From positions 868,001 to 932,000 of the forward strand of contig NZ_CANNDO010000002.1 in assembly GCF_947503385.1 (NCBI RefSeq): a DNA stretch of 64,000 nt. The letters are read 5' to 3'. This DNA is from an uncultured Tateyamaria sp. Its GTDB lineage: Bacteria > Pseudomonadota > Alphaproteobacteria > Rhodobacterales > Rhodobacteraceae. This document shows positions 8,245 to 16,295 of this stretch, piece after piece. Below the pieces are notes generated by a model, which worked only from the letters and a program-made list of their open reading frames with translations, was not told where the DNA came from and did no database searches. Within the stretch, counting starts at the first letter, position 1, and each line of letters begins with the position of its first letter. The position numbers and the translations under genes were made by a program.

Positions 8245-10821
8245 ATGCCAGTTGTCGTTGTCGAATCCCCAGCCAAAGCAAAGACCATCAACAAGTATCT
8301 GGGTGACAACTATACCGTTCTGGCCAGCTACGGGCATGTGCGCGACTTGCCGCCCAAGGACGGATCGGTCGATCCCGACAACGAATTCGACATGTTGTGG
8401 GAGGTGGCCAGCGACAGCAAGAAACACGTCAAAGCCATCGCTGACGCACTCAAGGATGACAACGCGCTGATCCTCGCCACGGACCCTGACCGTGAGGGCG
8501 AGGCGATCAGTTGGCACCTGCAAGAGGCGCTGACCAAGCGCAAGTCGATCAAGAAAGACACCGACGTCAAGCGCGTCACCTTCAACGCGATCACCAAGGC
8601 GGCGGTGACGGAGGCTATGCAGAACGCGCGACAAGTCGACATGCCGCTGGTTGAGGCCTATCTGGCGCGCCGCGCGCTGGACTACCTCGTCGGCTTCAAC
8701 CTGTCGCCGGTGCTGTGGCGCAAGCTGCCGGGCGCAAAGTCCGCAGGCCGCGTGCAATCGGTCTGCCTGCGCATCCTCACCGAGCGCGAGATGGAAATCG
8801 AAGCCTTCCGCGCCCGCGAATACTGGTCGGTCAAGGCCATCCTCGCCTCGCCCCGCGGTCAGGAATACGAAGCACGTCTGACCAATCTGGCGGGCAAGAA
8901 GCTCGACAAATATGATCTAGAAAACCAGACACAGGCGGAAATGGCCGTGCAGGCCATCACCAGTCGTGATCTGAAGGTCCAGTCGGTCGAGGCGAAACCC
9001 GCCTCGCGCAATCCGTCCGCGCCCTTTATGACCTCGACCCTGCAACAAGAGGCCAGCCGCAAATTCGGCATGGGCGCGCGGCAGTGTATGTCCAGCGCAC
9101 AGCGTCTCTATGAGGCGGGCTATATTACATATATGCGGACCGATGGCATCGACATGGCACCCGAAGCGGTGACCATGGCGCGCGACGCGATCAAGGATCG
9201 GTATGGCGCGGAATACGTCCCCGCACAGCCGCGCATGTACAAGAACAAGGCCAAAAACGCGCAAGAAGCGCACGAATGCATCCGCCCCACGGACATGGCG
9301 CGCGACGCAGCCTCCCTCAAGATCACCGATGACGATCAGCGCAAACTATATGACCTAATCTGGAAACGGACGCTGGCCTGCCAGATGGAAGGCGCGCGGC
9401 TTGAACGCACCACGGTCGAGATCGGCAGCGATGACGGACAGGTCGGCCTGCGCGCCACCGGTCAGGTCATCTTGTTCGACGGCTTCCTGCGGGTCTACGA
9501 AGAGGGTCGCGACGACGAGGTCGTGGATGACGACGACAAGCGCCTGCCGCAACTGAGCGAAGGCGAAAAGGCCGACAAACGCTCGGTCACGCCCGACCAG
9601 CATTTCACCCAGCCCCCGCCCCGCTACACCGAGGCCACGCTGGTCAAACGGATGGAAGAACTGGGCATTGGCCGCCCCTCGACCTATGCCAGCATCGTCA
9701 CGACGATTCAGGATCGTGGCTATGTCCGCAAGGACAAGAACCGGCTGATCCCCGAAGACAAGGGGCGGCTGGTGATCGCGTTCCTTGAAAACTATTTCCG
9801 CAAATATGTGGGCTACAACTTTACCGCCAGCCTCGAAGAAGAGTTGGATGACGTCAGCGCGGGAGACCGCAATTACAAGGACGTTTTGGGCCGGTTCTGG
9901 GCGGATTTCTCTGCCGCAATCGCGGAAACCTCCGAATTGCGCATCACCGAAGTGCTGGAAAAGATCAACGAGGTGTTGGCACCGCACCTGTTCCCGCCGC
10001 TTGAGGATGGGGGCGATCCGCGCCTGTGTCCGAACTGCGGTGCGGGGCGTCTGTCGATGCGCACGGCGCGCTCGGGCGGTGCCTTCATCGGCTGCTCGAA
10101 CTACCCGGAATGCCGCTACACGCGCCCCTTCGGTCCACCAGATCCCGAGGCCGAGGCCAGTGCCATTCCGCCCGAAGGCAAGTTGCTGGGCGAGGACCAC
10201 GGCGACGAAATTCGTGTGTTCAAGGGCCGGTTCGGCCCATATGTGCAGCGCGGCGCTGTGACCGAAGACAACAAAAAGCCCCCACGCCAGTCGATCCCCA
10301 AGGATTGGGCCCCAGAAGAGCTGGAACTGGACCGTGCCGTGATGCTGCTGTCCCTGCCCCGTGAAATCGGACCCCATCCCGAGGACGGGATCATGGTCTG
10401 GGCCAATATCGGGCGCTACGGGCCGTATATCAAACACGCCGAAAGCACGTCTGACCGGGGCGGCACCAACGCCAACCTCGAAGGCATCGACGAGGTGTGG
10501 ACCGTGGGCATGAACCGCGCCGTACAGCTTTTGGCCGAGAAACTCGCCAGCCGCGGGGGACGCGGGGCGGCGGCCAAACCGCTGCATGAGCTGGGCGAAC
10601 ACCCTGATGAGGGTGGTCCGGTGGCCGTGATGAAGGGCAAATACGGGCCATACGTCAAATGGGGCAAGGTCAATGCCACGATCCCCAAGGGCACCGAGCC
10701 CGAGGATGTCACCATGGACATGGCAGTGCAGCTGATTGCGGAAAAGGCACCCAAGAAAAAGGCCACGCGCAAGAAAGCAGCCCCAAAGAAGAAACCGGCG
10801 GCCAAGAAAAAGTCAGCCTGA
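8245..10821 (+). CDS. topA: DNA topoisomerase I
   Basis: Type IA topoisomerase that relaxes negative supercoils. The 858-residue protein has the Toprim domain with Glu7 (VVVVESPAKAK) and the acidic triad Asp80-Asp82-Glu84 (TDPDREGE). The active-site tyrosine is Tyr296 in GYITYMRTD. One C4 zinc ribbon (CPNCGAG...CSNYPEC) and several KGRFGPYV-type C-terminal repeats follow, then a Lys/Ala-rich tail typical of alphaproteobacteria. It follows dprA by about 97 bases; dprA-topA adjacency is common in this class. Its 3' end overlaps the convergent MarR gene by 9 bases. Confidence 0.98.
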   Translation: MPVVVVESPAKAKTINKYLGDNYTVLASYGHVRDLPPKDGSVDPDNEFDMLWEVASDSKKHVKAIADALKDDNALILATDPDREGEAISWHLQEALTKRKSIKKDTDVKRVTFNAITKAAVTEAMQNARQVDMPLVEAYLARRALDYLVGFNLSPVLWRKLPGAKSAGRVQSVCLRILTEREMEIEAFRAREYWSVKAILASPRGQEYEARLTNLAGKKLDKYDLENQTQAEMAVQAITSRDLKVQSVEAKPASRNPSAPFMTSTLQQEASRKFGMGARQCMSSAQRLYEAGYITYMRTDGIDMAPEAVTMARDAIKDRYGAEYVPAQPRMYKNKAKNAQEAHECIRPTDMARDAASLKITDDDQRKLYDLIWKRTLACQMEGARLERTTVEIGSDDGQVGLRATGQVILFDGFLRVYEEGRDDEVVDDDDKRLPQLSEGEKADKRSVTPDQHFTQPPPRYTEATLVKRMEELGIGRPSTYASIVTTIQDRGYVRKDKNRLIPEDKGRLVIAFLENYFRKYVGYNFTASLEEELDDVSAGDRNYKDVLGRFWADFSAAIAETSELRITEVLEKINEVLAPHLFPPLEDGGDPRLCPNCGAGRLSMRTARSGGAFIGCSNYPECRYTRPFGPPDPEAEASAIPPEGKLLGEDHGDEIRVFKGRFGPYVQRGAVTEDNKKPPRQSIPKDWAPEELELDRAVMLLSLPREIGPHPEDGIMVWANIGRYGPYIKHAESTSDRGGTNANLEGIDEVWTVGMNRAVQLLAEKLASRGGRGAAAKPLHELGEHPDEGGPVAVMKGKYGPYVKWGKVNATIPKGTEPEDVTMDMAVQLIAEKAPKKKATRKKAAPKKKPAAKKKSA

Positions 10822-11274
10822 CGCGGAGCCTTCCAGCGCTTCGACCTTGGCCACGACCTTGCCCAGCAAGGCCAGCATCTGATCCTGTTCACGCGCGCTG
10901 AGCGCCGACAGGAACAGTCCCATATTGCGCAGATCCTGATGAAAGATCGTATCAGCGATCTGCTGACCTTCGTCCGTCAGATACAGTGCATATGCCCGGC
11001 GGTCATCTTCGCACTGGCGTCGCTGGATCAGCCCGCGTGACATCAGCCGTGATATGACGCTGCTTGCCGTGGTGGGGGCGATGCCCAGAGATGCCACCAC
11101 CGTGCCTGCGCGCACACCCGGCGTGTTGCGCACCATGCCGAGGGTGTGGAAATCCAACGGATTGAATTTGATCACGTGCTGATGCTCAGGCGGCGTGCGT
11201 TCGCTGATCAGCATCACGCGCATCAGCGTTTTCACTTGGTCCAGCAACTGTTGTTCCTTGGTCATACCAGACAT
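10813..11274 (-). CDS. MarR family transcriptional regulator
   Basis: A 153-residue winged-helix regulator of the MarR type: N- and C-terminal dimerisation helices flank the DNA-binding segment around VRAGTVVASLGIAPTTASSV and the wing QRRQCEDDRRAY. MarR proteins usually repress nearby genes and release DNA on binding a small ligand. Its 3' end overlaps topA tail to tail. Upstream, divergently transcribed, is a small exported-protein gene, with an inverted repeat (11337-11349) between them that could be its operator. Ligand and targets cannot be told from the sequence. Confidence 0.9.
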   Translation of the reverse strand: MSGMTKEQQLLDQVKTLMRVMLISERTPPEHQHVIKFNPLDFHTLGMVRNTPGVRAGTVVASLGIAPTTASSVISRLMSRGLIQRRQCEDDRRAYALYLTDEGQQIADTIFHQDLRNMGLFLSALSAREQDQMLALLGKVVAKVEALEGSASG

Positions 11275-11336
11275 TCGCCCAGCGCACTTGAACGTGCAAG
11301 CAGACTTCCTAAATGTACGATAATCGCATCAAATAT

Positions 11337-11349
11337 TGCGAATATCGCA
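11337..11349. promoter_or_regulatory. Candidate MarR operator
   Basis: TGCGAATATCGCA is an inverted repeat with perfect 5-bp arms (TGCGA/TCGCA) and a 3-base centre, lying between the divergent MarR gene and the small exported-protein gene, 16 bases before the latter's ATG. A further ATCGCATC is at 11323-11330, and the same octamer recurs at 11345-11352. Position and symmetry fit a MarR site; binding is inferred. Confidence 0.45.
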
Positions 11350-11365
11350 TCGAAAGGAGACCGAA

Positions 11366-11551
11366 ATGAAAACTGTCCTGATCACCTCCGCCACCGCCCT
11401 CACCATCGCGTTGACCGCGGCTGCGTCCGTGTCTGCGGGCATTCCGAACCCTGCGCCGACTACCATCGACTTCCCGACCGATTTTGACGGCTTCATGGGG
11501 GACAAGGCGAAAAAGACCGCCACCAAATCCGTCTTGACCAAATCGGAATAA
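11366..11551 (+). CDS. Small exported protein of unknown function
   Basis: A 61-residue product beginning MKTVLITSATALTIALTAAA, a clear signal peptide likely cleaved after VSA near residue 24. About 37 mature residues remain (GIPNPAPTT...KSE), rich in Thr, Lys, Asp and Phe and without cysteine. The start is firm: AGGAGA sits 5 bases upstream of the ATG. It is divergent from the MarR gene and followed by a hairpin, so it is probably a single-gene unit. I do not recognise a family. Confidence 0.7.
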   Translation: MKTVLITSATALTIALTAAASVSAGIPNPAPTTIDFPTDFDGFMGDKAKKTATKSVLTKSE

Positions 11552-11565
11552 CACCCGTCCGGGGG

Positions 11566-11586
11566 TGTGCGGGCCGATCCCGCACA
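11566..11586 (+). terminator. Hairpin after the small exported-protein gene
   Basis: TGTGCGGG (11566-11573) pairs exactly with CCCGCACA (11579-11586) around a 5-base loop, 15 bases after the stop codon. No T-run follows, so it may be a weak or factor-dependent terminator or a 3' protective structure. Confidence 0.5.
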
Positions 11587-11666
11587 TCCCACCTCACAGC
11601 GCTTTGCACTATATTTCACAGGGATGCGGACAACCGCACAGCGCACCCCGAACAAACGCCATCGCG

Positions 11667-11740
11667 TTGACTTTACCTCTGTATACAGTCACATACTGGC
11701 CCCAAGACACGGCAACCCGCGCCAGCGGGCTTTTTGGGGG
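11667..11740 (+). promoter_or_regulatory. Control region of the scoA operon
   Basis: TTGACT (11667-11672) resembles a -35 box, with a poorer -10 candidate CATACT at 11692-11697 (19-base spacing). Between them lies CTGTATACAG (11679-11688), a perfect 10-bp palindrome suited to a repressor. Further on, CCCGC-GCCA-GCGGG (11716-11729) is a 5-bp hairpin followed by C and five T (11731-11735), running directly into the G5 ribosome binding site (11736-11740) of scoA. The last element looks like a small terminator or RBS-masking structure. Confidence 0.45.
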
Positions 11741-11745
11741 TGCGC

Positions 11746-12441
11746 ATGAAAAAAGTATACGGTTCCGCGGCAGAAGCGCTGGATGGATTGCTGTTCGACG
11801 GCATGTTCATTGCGGCGGGCGGCTTTGGTCTGTGCGGCATTCCCGAATTGCTGCTGGATGCAATCAAAGATGCCGGCACCAAGGACCTGACCTTTGCGTC
11901 GAACAACGCAGGCGTCGATGATTTCGGCATCGGCATCCTGCTTCAGACACGCCAAGTGAAAAAGATGATCTCGTCTTATGTGGGCGAGAACGCGGAATTC
12001 ATGCGCCAGTATCTTAGCGGTGAGCTTGAACTGGAGTTCAATCCCCAAGGTACGCTGGCCGAACGGATGCGCGCAGGCGGCTGTGGTATCCCCGGCTTTT
12101 ACACCAAGACCGGCGTTGGCACAGTGATTGCCGAAGGCAAGGACCACCGCGACTTCAACGGCGAGACCTACATCATGGAAGAGGGCCTTTTTGCAGACCT
12201 GTCCATCGTCAAGGCGTGGAAGGCCGACGAGACGGGAAATCTGGTCTTTCGCAAGACCGCCCGAAACTTTAACCCGCCTGCCGCGATGTGTGGTAAGGTC
12301 TGTGTGGTCGAGGTCGAAGAGATCGTCCCAACGGGTAGCCTTGACCCCGATCTGATCCATCTGCCGGGCATTTATGTCCACCGCCTGATTCAGGGCGAAC
12401 ACGAAAAACGTATCGAACAACGCACCACCCGCGCCGCGTAA
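11746..12441 (+). CDS. scoA: 3-oxoacid CoA-transferase subunit A
   Basis: With subunit B it transfers CoA from succinyl-CoA to acetoacetate or a similar 3-oxoacid, allowing use of ketone bodies and polyhydroxybutyrate breakdown products. The family signature GGFGLCGIPE is near the N-terminus, and the 231-residue length is normal. The ATG at 11746 has GGGGG six bases upstream; a TTG four codons earlier is less likely. The gene is followed after 13 bases by a LOV-domain gene and then by scoB, so the two subunits are separated by a sensor gene. The exact acyl substrate is not certain. Confidence 0.92.
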   Translation: MKKVYGSAAEALDGLLFDGMFIAAGGFGLCGIPELLLDAIKDAGTKDLTFASNNAGVDDFGIGILLQTRQVKKMISSYVGENAEFMRQYLSGELELEFNPQGTLAERMRAGGCGIPGFYTKTGVGTVIAEGKDHRDFNGETYIMEEGLFADLSIVKAWKADETGNLVFRKTARNFNPPAAMCGKVCVVEVEEIVPTGSLDPDLIHLPGIYVHRLIQGEHEKRIEQRTTRAA

Positions 12442-12454
12442 GAGGAGCCTGAAC

Positions 12455-13483
12455 GTGCCGGATACAATCGAACAGCTGTTGGAAGACGACAAGTCCTTTG
12501 AGGGCTTCAGCCGCGCGCAGATTGCTATGGTGGTGACCAATCCGCATCTCGAAGACAATCCAATTGTCTACGTGAATCAGGCGTTCACGCGCAGCACGGG
12601 CTATGCGCGGTCGGCCACGATCGGTCGCAACTGCCGCTTTCTTCAGGGTCCCGATACGAACAAGGCAGACGTGGATCGCCTGCGCGCGGGAATCGAGGCC
12701 GAGGAAAGCGCAACGGTCGACATCCTGAACTACCGCGCCAATGGCGAGCCCTTCATGAACCGCCTCATTGTGGCGCCTGTGCACGACAACAAGGGCAACA
12801 CTCAGTATTTCGTGGGCGTGCAGAAAGAACTGCGCCAGAGCGAGCTGTCTACCAGCGCCGAAGAGATCAACGCCCAACTCATTGAGATTCAGAACCGTGT
12901 CGCATCAGACCTGTCGATGATCATCGGCATGATCCGCCAGCAATCCGGCGCGACATCCGTACCCGAAGACTTTGCGGCACTCAGCCGCCGTATCGAAACC
13001 ATGCAGCTTCTCTATGAAGAGATGAAGCTGAGCGACCGACAATCGAACCGCGACTCGATCCAGATGGGCAGTTACCTGTCGCGTCTGGCCGCCGCCATTG
13101 CCCATATCGAGGGGCGTTCGGGTATTCGCCTGTCATTGCAGATCGAACCGCTTGAGGTGCCGATTGAGACGGCGACCCGTGTGGGCCTCGTGATGTCGGA
13201 ACTGCTGACCAACGCGTTCCAGCACGCCTTTGAACGGATGGACATGGGGCTGGTTGAGGTTCGGATGAGCCAGCTCAGCGCCGGCGGTCTGCGCCTTATC
13301 GTGGCGGATGACGGTGTGGGCATCCCGGCCGAAATGGATTGGCCCGATGCCGCCAGCGTGGGCGGACGCATCGTCAATGGCCTGATCGAAGGCCTAGAGG
13401 GCACATTGCAGCTGGGCCGCGGCGCCGCGGGCAGCTACATCACAATAGACGTGCCCGCAGGCGCGTCGGTGACAGACGCATAA
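12455..13483 (+). CDS. LOV-domain sensor with histidine-kinase-like module lacking the usual His
   Basis: 342 residues. Residues 15-125 form a LOV blue-light domain: GRNCRFLQG (57-65) holds the flavin-adduct Cys60, and NYRANGEPF plus the following N-containing strand match FMN contacts. Residues 140-190 align with the HisKA_2 dimerisation helices, but the phospho-acceptor HRVKNNL region reads NRVASDL, with Asn147 where His is expected. Residues 215-335 are an HATPase domain with a good N box ([11 protein letters not shown]) and G box (ADDGVGIP). The GTG start follows AGGAG. It lies between scoA and scoB and has no response regulator nearby. It may be a pseudokinase or use another residue. Confidence 0.9.
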   Translation: MPDTIEQLLEDDKSFEGFSRAQIAMVVTNPHLEDNPIVYVNQAFTRSTGYARSATIGRNCRFLQGPDTNKADVDRLRAGIEAEESATVDILNYRANGEPFMNRLIVAPVHDNKGNTQYFVGVQKELRQSELSTSAEEINAQLIEIQNRVASDLSMIIGMIRQQSGATSVPEDFAALSRRIETMQLLYEEMKLSDRQSNRDSIQMGSYLSRLAAAIAHIEGRSGIRLSLQIEPLEVPIETATRVGLVMSELLTNAFQHAFERMDMGLVEVRMSQLSAGGLRLIVADDGVGIPAEMDWPDAASVGGRIVNGLIEGLEGTLQLGRGAAGSYITIDVPAGASVTDA

Positions 13484-13493
13484 GGAAAATCAG

Positions 13494-14120
13494 ATGCCTT
13501 GGGATCGCAACCAGATGGCTGCGCGCGCCGCGCAGGAGCTTGAAGACGGCTGGTACGTCAATCTTGGGATCGGAATCCCGACATTGGTGTCCAACTATAT
13601 CCCCGAGGGGGTCGAGGTCACGTTGCAGTCGGAAAACGGTATGTTGGGCATGGGCCCATTCCCGATCGAAGGGACCGAGGATGCCGACCTGATCAACGCG
13701 GGCAAGCAGACGATCACTGAACTGCCCCAAACCGCCTACTTTGACAGCGCCACGTCCTTTGGCATGATCCGTGGTGGCAAGATTGCCATGGCGATCCTGG
13801 GTGCCATGGAAGTGGCGGAAAATGGCGATCTGGCAAACTGGATGATCCCCGGCAAGCTGGTCAAGGGCATGGGCGGCGCCATGGATCTGGTGGCAGGCGT
13901 CGGTCGCGTGGTGGTTGTGATGGACCACACCAACAAGCACGGCGACAGCAAGGTCCTCAAGGCGTGTACCCTACCGCTGACGGGCAAAGGCGTTGTGGAC
14001 CGCATCATCACGAACCTCGGTGTGCTGGACGTGGTTGATGGCGGGCTGAAGATTGTCGAGACCGCCGATGGCGTGACCGAGGATGAGCTGCGCGCCGCCA
14101 CCCAAGCCACACTTGTCTGA
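13494..14120 (+). CDS. scoB: 3-oxoacid CoA-transferase subunit B
   Basis: Second subunit of the CoA-transferase; it carries the catalytic glutamate in [11 protein letters not shown], an exact match to the family signature. The N-terminus ([19 protein letters not shown]) and [13 protein letters not shown] are also typical, and 208 residues is the usual length. AAGGAAAAT precedes the ATG, 10 bases after the LOV gene, so all three genes appear to form one operon. Its 3' end overlaps the following GNAT gene. Confidence 0.93.
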   Translation: MPWDRNQMAARAAQELEDGWYVNLGIGIPTLVSNYIPEGVEVTLQSENGMLGMGPFPIEGTEDADLINAGKQTITELPQTAYFDSATSFGMIRGGKIAMAILGAMEVAENGDLANWMIPGKLVKGMGGAMDLVAGVGRVVVVMDHTNKHGDSKVLKACTLPLTGKGVVDRIITNLGVLDVVDGGLKIVETADGVTEDELRAATQATLV

Positions 14121-14403
14121 GTTCGACATCACGCGCGAAGACGGCGAGACCAAGGGCCGCTATGTCTTGCGCAAGGACGGCGTCGAGGCCGAACTGACCT
14201 ATTCCATTCTGTCTCCGCAGACACGCATCGCCGATCACACAGGCGTTCCGGATGCCCTGCGCGGCACCGGCGCGGGTCAGGCTTTGGTCAAGCGACTGGT
14301 CGCGGACGCGCGCGCCGAAGGCTGGAAGATCGTCCCGCTGTGCCCATTTGTGAACGCGCAACGTGCCATGCACCCCGAATGGGCGGACGCGTTCAACGTT
14401 TGA
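14083..14403 (+). CDS. GNAT-like N-acetyltransferase (YidJ-type, short)
   Basis: About 106 residues with the short GNAT core: a strand-rich N-terminal half, then [19 protein letters not shown], which matches the acetyl-CoA-binding R/Q-x-x-G-x-G/A loop, and [14 protein letters not shown] near the end. Proteins of this small COG2388 kind have no assigned substrate. The frame overlaps scoB by 38 bases from ATG 14083; a TTG at 14113 would reduce the overlap to 8 bases and may be the true start. It is probably translated with scoB. Confidence 0.8.
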   Translation: MSCAPPPKPHLSEFDITREDGETKGRYVLRKDGVEAELTYSILSPQTRIADHTGVPDALRGTGAGQALVKRLVADARAEGWKIVPLCPFVNAQRAMHPEWADAFNV

Positions 14404-14440
14404 TCCGGGCATGGCCTGACGCAGCGCAGCGCCCCTGCGC

Positions 14441-15247
14441 TCAATTCAACGCGGCAAATACACATCCATCACTGGCAAGCTGCGGCGGCGTCACGCACAG
14501 GCCACGCGCCACCTGAAACGCGGCGAGCACCTTGGGCACGTAATCCCGCGTCTCAGCATAAGGCGGCACGCCCGCGTGCTTGCGCACGGCCCCCTCGCCC
14601 GCATTGTATCCCGCCAGCACGAGGATCGGGTCGCGGTTAAACTCGCCCATCAGCCAGTCGAGATATTTGACACCGCCCACGATATTCTGCGAGGCCGCAA
14701 GACTGTCGGTCACACCAAAGCGTGATGCGGTGGCGGGCATAAGCTGCATCAGACCCTGCGCGCCCGCGCTGCTGACCGCATCCGGTTTGCCGGACGATTC
14801 CACCATCATCACGGCAAGAACAAGCGCGGGGGACACTTGCGTGCCGATGGTCGCGCGCAGGATGTCCACACCATGCGCCTGCGCCACAGTCTGCATCTGT
14901 TGCAGGCGTGGGGCTGCCACGGGCGCTTTGGACCGCGCCAGCGCGCTCAGCGCCGGTGCCAGACGTCCGGCCCCCGCTGCATCAAGGTCTGTTGCCACAT
15001 CCGACCAGAACCAATCATAGCGAGCCGCATAAGCAGCAGGTGCCTTGTCTTCGGTCGGATCGGTTTGCGGCACTTCGGCTTCGACCTCGGATGGGTCGAT
15101 CTGCACAGTGATCCGCTTTTGAGTGCCTGCCGAGGGCGGTTTGACCCGCTTGGCGGAGAAATCCTTGAACGCCGGAGGATCCTTGGCCACAGCACTGCCA
15201 CAGGCCAAACCCACCACAAGTCCTGCGATACACATCAATCTAAACAT
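14441..15247 (-). CDS. Lytic murein transglycosylase (SLT domain)
   Basis: Exported enzyme that cleaves peptidoglycan glycan strands to 1,6-anhydromuramyl products. The 268-residue protein starts MFRLMCIAGLVVGLACG, a signal peptide with a possible lipobox Cys, followed by a low-complexity stretch and a C-terminal SLT domain (about 115-255). The catalytic Glu is in MMVESSGKPDA; AGAQGLMQLMPATA and LAGYNAGEGAV complete the fold signature. The start at 15247 was chosen because it opens the signal peptide. It is divergent from the tad locus and could act in pilus or secretion assembly, but that link is only positional. Confidence 0.93.
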   Translation of the reverse strand: MFRLMCIAGLVVGLACGSAVAKDPPAFKDFSAKRVKPPSAGTQKRITVQIDPSEVEAEVPQTDPTEDKAPAAYAARYDWFWSDVATDLDAAGAGRLAPALSALARSKAPVAAPRLQQMQTVAQAHGVDILRATIGTQVSPALVLAVMMVESSGKPDAVSSAGAQGLMQLMPATASRFGVTDSLAASQNIVGGVKYLDWLMGEFNRDPILVLAGYNAGEGAVRKHAGVPPYAETRDYVPKVLAAFQVARGLCVTPPQLASDGCVFAALN

Positions 15248-15626
15248 ATAGCCTGCCTGCACGATGCTGCGTGCGGTTCTTTTTGACCGCCGGTTGTTTC
15301 CAGTATCGCAAAAAACCGCAATCCCATCCAGCATTGTAAATCTGAAAATCGGCAAGACTGCCATATTTGCCGCCTCGAATCCGGGTGCCGCACAAAAACA
15401 GGATTTTTATTCAGTTTTTTATGTTTATGAATCAGCGTCTTAGCCGCGCACGCCCACAATTTCCCTCTACGACGTGAAAAGCCCGCGAAGCCGCCAAAAT
15501 CGTGCCCCATTCGGACGTCTATATGCAGCCATACCAAGTCGGACAGAGGCCAAAGAGAGAGAGCGGCCTCAACAACGGACGGCAAGGTACTAACGCAAAC
15601 TTACTGATCCTTTGGAGGGACGTACT
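15248..15626. other. Intergenic region between transglycosylase and flp genes
   Basis: 379 bases, AT-richer than the flanks, holding the two divergent promoters. I see T/A-rich blocks (for example around 15398-15430) but no convincing -35/-10 pair, CtrA site or sigma-54 site. The GGAGG ribosome binding site of the first pilin is at 15614-15618. No gene is supported here. Confidence 0.6.
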
Positions 15627-15806
15627 ATGATCAAATTCATCAAAAACTTCCGTAAAGACGAAGACGGCGCCGTGACAGTTGACTGGGTTGTTCTGACCGC
15701 TGCTGTGGTTGGCCTGGCCGTTGCTGCTTACACTTCGATCCAAACCGGTGCCACCGAGCTGACAGCCGACACCGACACATTCCTGCAGGCACAAGACCCC
15801 AACTAA
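15627..15806 (+). CDS. flp: Flp-type pilin 1
   Basis: A 59-residue type IVb prepilin, the major subunit of Flp/Tad pili. The leader ends at Gly14, with cleavage expected before Ala15 in DEDGAVTVDW, and a hydrophobic helix follows (about 20-40). Position +5 is Asp19, not the usual Glu, and +6 is Trp20, not Tyr. GGAGG lies 9 bases upstream of the ATG. A strong terminator follows, so this gene can be expressed as a short abundant transcript. It is the first gene of the tad locus; CpaA (25983-26477) would process it. Confidence 0.93.
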   Translation: MIKFIKNFRKDEDGAVTVDWVVLTAAVVGLAVAAYTSIQTGATELTADTDTFLQAQDPN

Positions 15807-15838
15807 GTTGGTCTGACCTGACAGTGTGAAACTGCATG

Positions 15839-15871
15839 GGGCCGTGACCAAGACCTTGGTCACGGCCCTTT
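15839..15871 (+). terminator. Strong hairpin between the two pilin genes
   Basis: GGGCCGTGACCAAG (15839-15852) and its exact complement (15855-15868) form a perfect stem of up to 14 bp around AC, followed by TTT. The T-run is short, but the stem is very stable. It would separate the first pilin transcript from the rest of the locus. Confidence 0.75.
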
Positions 15872-15913
15872 GCATGAAGTTGGCAGTTGGAACCATTCAG
15901 TGAGGTTATTGAA

Positions 15914-16090
15914 ATGAAGCATGTCATCACATCATATGCGCGGGACGAATCCGGCGCGGTCACCGTAGACTGGGTCGTGTTGACGGCGGCAATCGTGGCA
16001 TTGGCCGTGGCGCTTGTGCTCACGCTCACAAACGGTTCTGTCGGCGTCTCCGCTGGCGTCGAAGCGTTCTTGTCCAGCTGGTCCTTCTAA
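15914..16090 (+). CDS. Flp-type pilin 2 (minor or alternative pilin)
   Basis: A 58-residue prepilin whose N-terminal processing segment DESGAVTVDWVVLTAA is almost identical to that of pilin 1: Gly14, Asp19, Trp20. The C-terminal part diverges (a helix of V, A and L, then NGSVGVSAGVEAFLSS), and it lacks the charged tail of pilin 1. The upstream ribosome binding site is weak (GAGGTTATTGAA) compared with that of pilin 1. It probably arose by tandem duplication and may be a minor subunit. It is followed by its own GC-rich hairpin. Confidence 0.88.
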   Translation: MKHVITSYARDESGAVTVDWVVLTAAIVALAVALVLTLTNGSVGVSAGVEAFLSSWSF

Positions 16091-16111
16091 GCTGGCTGAA
16101 ATCTGAATACC

Positions 16112-16137
16112 GCGCGCGCCCAACCGGACGCGCGCGC
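16112..16137 (+). terminator. GC-rich hairpin after pilin 2
   Basis: Alternating GC arms (GCGCGCG at 16112-16118 with CGCGCGC at 16131-16137, other registers possible) around a loop of about 12 bases, followed by TGTTCTGTTT. This fits an intrinsic terminator with an interrupted T-tract. Confidence 0.6.
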
Positions 16138-16295
16138 TGTTCTGTTTGGGGCATGGCCGTTTTATTGGGGTCCGCGCCGCTCGCTCTGCCGCAGAGCGAC
16201 CGCACCTGTTCCCTCAAAATGCCACATTCAGACAATACAAATACTGCAAGAGGCCCCACCTGATTCAATACGGGCCCAAGTTATGAGGTGCTGAG

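Noticed and set aside
9355-10602. 415-codon open frame opposite topA
   Set aside because: topA has all catalytic and zinc motifs on the plus strand; the antisense frame is a composition effect.
15330-15370. Sigma-54-like GGCA...TTGCC sequence in the flp upstream region
   Set aside because: The spacing between the two parts does not fit the -24/-12 consensus.
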